A DNA stretch of 7,463 nucleotides, taken from the NCBI GenBank assembly GCA_964431205.1, contig CAYSIX010000204.1, positions 1 through 7,463 of the forward strand. The letters run 5' to 3'. The DNA comes from CAYSIX01 sp964431205 (GTDB lineage: Bacteria > Planctomycetota > Phycisphaerae > Phycisphaerales > Phycisphaeraceae). The notes under the pieces are model-generated. The model had not been told where the DNA came from. It worked only from the letters and a program-made list of their open reading frames with translations, and ran no database searches. Of the stretch, positions 4,943 through 7,463 are shown one piece after another. Position 1 is the first letter of the stretch, and every line of letters begins with the position of its first letter. A program made the position numbers and the translations under genes.

Positions 4943-7463
4943 ATGATGGACTCCCCCGCCGCCTCCGAGACAGCCCCCGACGCCGCCCAACCCGACCGCG
5001 CCGCGCGAACACGTTCGCGCTGGCCACGCCGACCCCTGCTCGCCGCCGCCGCTCTGCTCGTGATCCTGCTGCTGATGGGCCTGCTGGGCCCGACGCTGCT
5101 GAGCACCGGCGCCGGCAATCGCTTGGCGCTCAACCTCGTCAACGGCGCCATCCCCGGCACGGTCGAGGCTGAGCGATTCACGATCGGCTGGACGCGTGGC
5201 CCGGAAGTGCGGTCGCTGCGCGTGAGCGACGCGGAAGGCGAGGTGGTGATCGACGCCGCCCGCGTCTCGGCGCCGCGTGCGTCGCTCTGGTCGCTGCTGG
5301 CCGGGCGACTGTCGGTCGGCGAGAGCGAAGCGAGCGACGTAGCGGTTCACGTGGTGCGGTACGAGGACGGCTCGACGAATCTCGAGCGCACGTTCTGGTC
5401 AGCCGAAACGCGTGAACGCGCGAAGCGAGACCGGGACCGCGAGCCGCACGACCGCGCCACGATGCAGCTGCCCGAGGGCCTGTCGGCGGGGCTGAACGTC
5501 AAGAACCTGACGGTGACGTACGACGCGCCGGCGCTGGAGCCGGTTCGGGTACGGGTGCCCGAGGCGCGGTTGGCCGCGGCCGAGTCGCAGCAGCTCGAGG
5601 GAATGCTGGAGGCGACGGTCGAGCAGGGCGAGCGGTCGGGCCGCGTGAGCCTGAATGCGAACGTGCGGGACCTGGTCAGCTCGACGGGTCGGCTGCAGCC
5701 GGAGCGAGCGCAGATCACAGGGACGGCGACGATCAGCGATCTGCCGGTGGCGGCGCTGGACGAGCTGGCGGGCGCGGCGGGGCGGCTGTCGGCGTTACTG
5801 GGCTCGCAGCTCGAGGCAGACCTGCGGGTGGACGGTCAGCCGCGCGACCTGACGCTGAACTTCGACGCCCGAAGCGAGCACGTCACGTCGAAGGCCGTGC
5901 TGCGTCTGGGCGCCGATCGGCTCACCGCGGAAGCGGCAGACCTGCTCACGGTCGAGCTGAGCCCGTCGACGTGGCGGCAGCTGGTGACCGCGGGGCCCGA
6001 GGGGCTGGCGGGCACGACGCTGGATCGGCCGGTGACGCTGCGCGTGCGGCTGGAGCGGCTGGATGCGCCGGTGACCGACGAGGGCGTGCAGTGGGCGGCG
6101 GCGTCGACGCTGCTGACCGCGGCGCTGTCGCAGGTCAGCGTCGAGGTGCCCGAGGTCGGCGCGGTGGGCCTGGCCGAGACGAGCGTTCGCATCGAGACCG
6201 ATCGGCTCGGTGAGTCGCTGGGGGCGAGCCTCGCGAGCCTGGCCACGATGGACGAACGATCCGGGCGGGTCCAGGCCAGCGCGACGGTGCGACAGATGCT
6301 CGATGCCCGGGGCCGCTTCAATCGCGCGGGGCTGGAGGCGACGGCGAGCGCCGGGGTGGAGGACGCGCCGCTGTTCGCGGCCCTGGACGAGCTGTTTCCG
6401 GAGCAGACCGGGGGTCTGCTGACCCAGGCGTTCGGGCCGACGCTGCGGGCGTCGGTGACAGCAAACGTGGCGCCGCGTGGCGAGGCATTCACGCTGGCCG
6501 GGCCGCTGGAGGTCTCGGCGACGGCGCGGGACCTGAAGGCGGACCTGCGCGCGGAGGTGGTGGACAACGTGCTGCGTGTGCAGGCGCCGTCCACGGTGAC
6601 CTATCGGCTGGAGCCGGCGCTGGCGGCGCGCTTCCTGGAATCGCCGCCGACGCAGCCGGCCCCGGCCGACACGGCGGACAACGCGAGCACGCCGCTGGCG
6701 CTGGCGTCGCCGGCGGACGTGACGCTTGACGTGCAGCGACTGGAGCTGCCGTTGCCGGACGGGGAAAGTGAAGCCGGGGGTGCGGTCCTTCCACTGCACC
6801 GCCTGGCCCTGCGCGCCACGCTCAGCAGCCCGCGGGTCGTGCTGCGGCGTGGTGACGCGGAGACGCCGTTCGAGTCGTTCACCGTCGCGGTGAGCACGGA
6901 TCACCTCGCAGACAACGGCCTGGACATCGCGGCGACCGCGGCGGTGCCCGACACCGGGGCGGGCGCCGCGCCCGTCGCCGCGTCCACGGATTCACCCGAT
7001 TCGCCTCGCCCCCCCGCCGCGCCGGGTCGGCTCGACTCCCGCTCGACCCTCTTCTCCCTGTTCAACCGGGACCACGAGCTCGACTTCTCACGCTTCAAGG
7101 TCCGCACCGACACCAGCGTTGACCGCCTGCCCATGGCCGTCGTCGACGGGCTGATCGACACGGGCGAGCAGGTCGAGGTCATCGTCGGTCCAAGAGGCAC
7201 GCTGAAGCTGACCGGCGAGTACCCCGGCGACCTGAACGCGGTGTTCAACGGCCCGAACGCGATGGCCGACATCGCCGCGCGCTTGAATCGAAAAAACCGG
7301 ATGACGCTGCGTCAGCCGCTGGTCGCGACGCTGTCGATCACGCCGCGCATGTCCGAGACGTTTTTGGGCCGCCTGCACCCGATCTTCCGCGGTGCCGTCG
7401 CGTCGCAGCGCCCGGTCCAGTTGCGGATCGACGATCAGGGCTTCGTGTTGCCGCTGGGCGACG
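4943..7463 (+). CDS. large AsmA/TamB-like membrane-anchored envelope protein, 3'-truncated by the window edge
   Basis: The frame from ATG 4943 stays open for 840 codons to the window end, so the protein is incomplete. The N-terminus is an acidic/Ala-rich then Arg-rich cytosolic tail (about 1-30), followed by one hydrophobic helix at 31-53 without a cleavage site, predicting an inner-membrane anchor with a large periplasmic domain. After it, LNLVNGAIPGTVEAERFTIG and a following RVSDAEGEVVIDAARV segment resemble the start of AsmA/TamB-like proteins. The rest is long, rich in alternating beta-type residues, with few cysteines. Two Pro/Ala-rich linkers occur near 565-590 and 668-700. Family members span the periplasm as lipid-carrying or assembly bridges; that role here is inferred. 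GAGAAG at 4931-4936 is a weak ribosome-binding site for ATG 4943. ATG 4946 or the in-frame ATG 4907 (12 residues longer, no visible ribosome-binding site) are alternatives. Long antisense frames here are shadows. Confidence 0.75.
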   Translation, partial: MMDSPAASETAPDAAQPDRAARTRSRWPRRPLLAAAALLVILLLMGLLGPTLLSTGAGNRLALNLVNGAIPGTVEAERFTIGWTRGPEVRSLRVSDAEGEVVIDAARVSAPRASLWSLLAGRLSVGESEASDVAVHVVRYEDGSTNLERTFWSAETRERAKRDRDREPHDRATMQLPEGLSAGLNVKNLTVTYDAPALEPVRVRVPEARLAAAESQQLEGMLEATVEQGERSGRVSLNANVRDLVSSTGRLQPERAQITGTATISDLPVAALDELAGAAGRLSALLGSQLEADLRVDGQPRDLTLNFDARSEHVTSKAVLRLGADRLTAEAADLLTVELSPSTWRQLVTAGPEGLAGTTLDRPVTLRVRLERLDAPVTDEGVQWAAASTLLTAALSQVSVEVPEVGAVGLAETSVRIETDRLGESLGASLASLATMDERSGRVQASATVRQMLDARGRFNRAGLEATASAGVEDAPLFAALDELFPEQTGGLLTQAFGPTLRASVTANVAPRGEAFTLAGPLEVSATARDLKADLRAEVVDNVLRVQAPSTVTYRLEPALAARFLESPPTQPAPADTADNASTPLALASPADVTLDVQRLELPLPDGESEAGGAVLPLHRLALRATLSSPRVVLRRGDAETPFESFTVAVSTDHLADNGLDIAATAAVPDTGAGAAPVAASTDSPDSPRPPAAPGRLDSRSTLFSLFNRDHELDFSRFKVRTDTSVDRLPMAVVDGLIDTGEQVEVIVGPRGTLKLTGEYPGDLNAVFNGPNAMADIAARLNRKNRMTLRQPLVATLSITPRMSETFLGRLHPIFRGAVASQRPVQLRIDDQGFVLPLGD

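Noticed and set aside
5795..6904. Minus-strand open frame of 369 codons
   Set aside because: It is Arg/Gln/His-rich without recognisable motifs and lies opposite the continuous plus-strand AsmA-like frame, so it is a shadow.
1..7463. A novel multi-gene system across the window
   Set aside because: The four genes belong to known families, have mixed orientation with long spacers, and share no obvious pathway. Calling them one system would not be supported.

Overview
The window is GC-rich, densely coding bacterial DNA. Gene content, codon bias and the style of the proteins suggest a planctomycete, possibly of the Phycisphaerae. That placement is inference; there is no rRNA or other phylogenetic marker here.

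Layout: (1) Bases 3-1217 (+) carry most of an aconitase-superfamily large subunit (3-isopropylmalate dehydratase LeuC / homoaconitase type), whose 5' end lies outside the window. (2) Bases 1218-1583 are a gene-free stretch of 366 bases holding five short perfect palindromes. (3) Bases 1584-2609 (+) encode a lipoprotein N-acetylmuramoyl-L-alanine amidase (Amidase_2/AmpD fold). (4) Bases 2610-2878 separate two convergent genes and hold a large imperfect inverted repeat built of GGAT units at 8-9 base spacing, with a second stem inside it. (5) Bases 2879-4774 (-) encode a ClC-family chloride channel/transporter with two C-terminal CBS domains. (6) Bases 4775-4942 are a divergent promoter region. 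(7) Bases 4943-7463 (+) encode a long, membrane-anchored AsmA/TamB-like envelope protein that is still open at the window end.

The genes do not form an obvious operon or single pathway. LeuC belongs to leucine-type 2-oxoacid elongation, the amidase to peptidoglycan turnover in the envelope, the ClC protein to anion flux across the inner membrane, and the AsmA-like protein to envelope or lipid homeostasis. Three of the four are envelope proteins, but the spacing and orientations suggest separate transcription units.

I found no CRISPR array, transposase, toxin-antitoxin pair or defence system, and I do not claim a new multi-gene system. The most interesting signals are the mirrored repeat between the convergent genes, the palindrome cluster before the amidase gene, and the channel-like residue pattern of the ClC protein.
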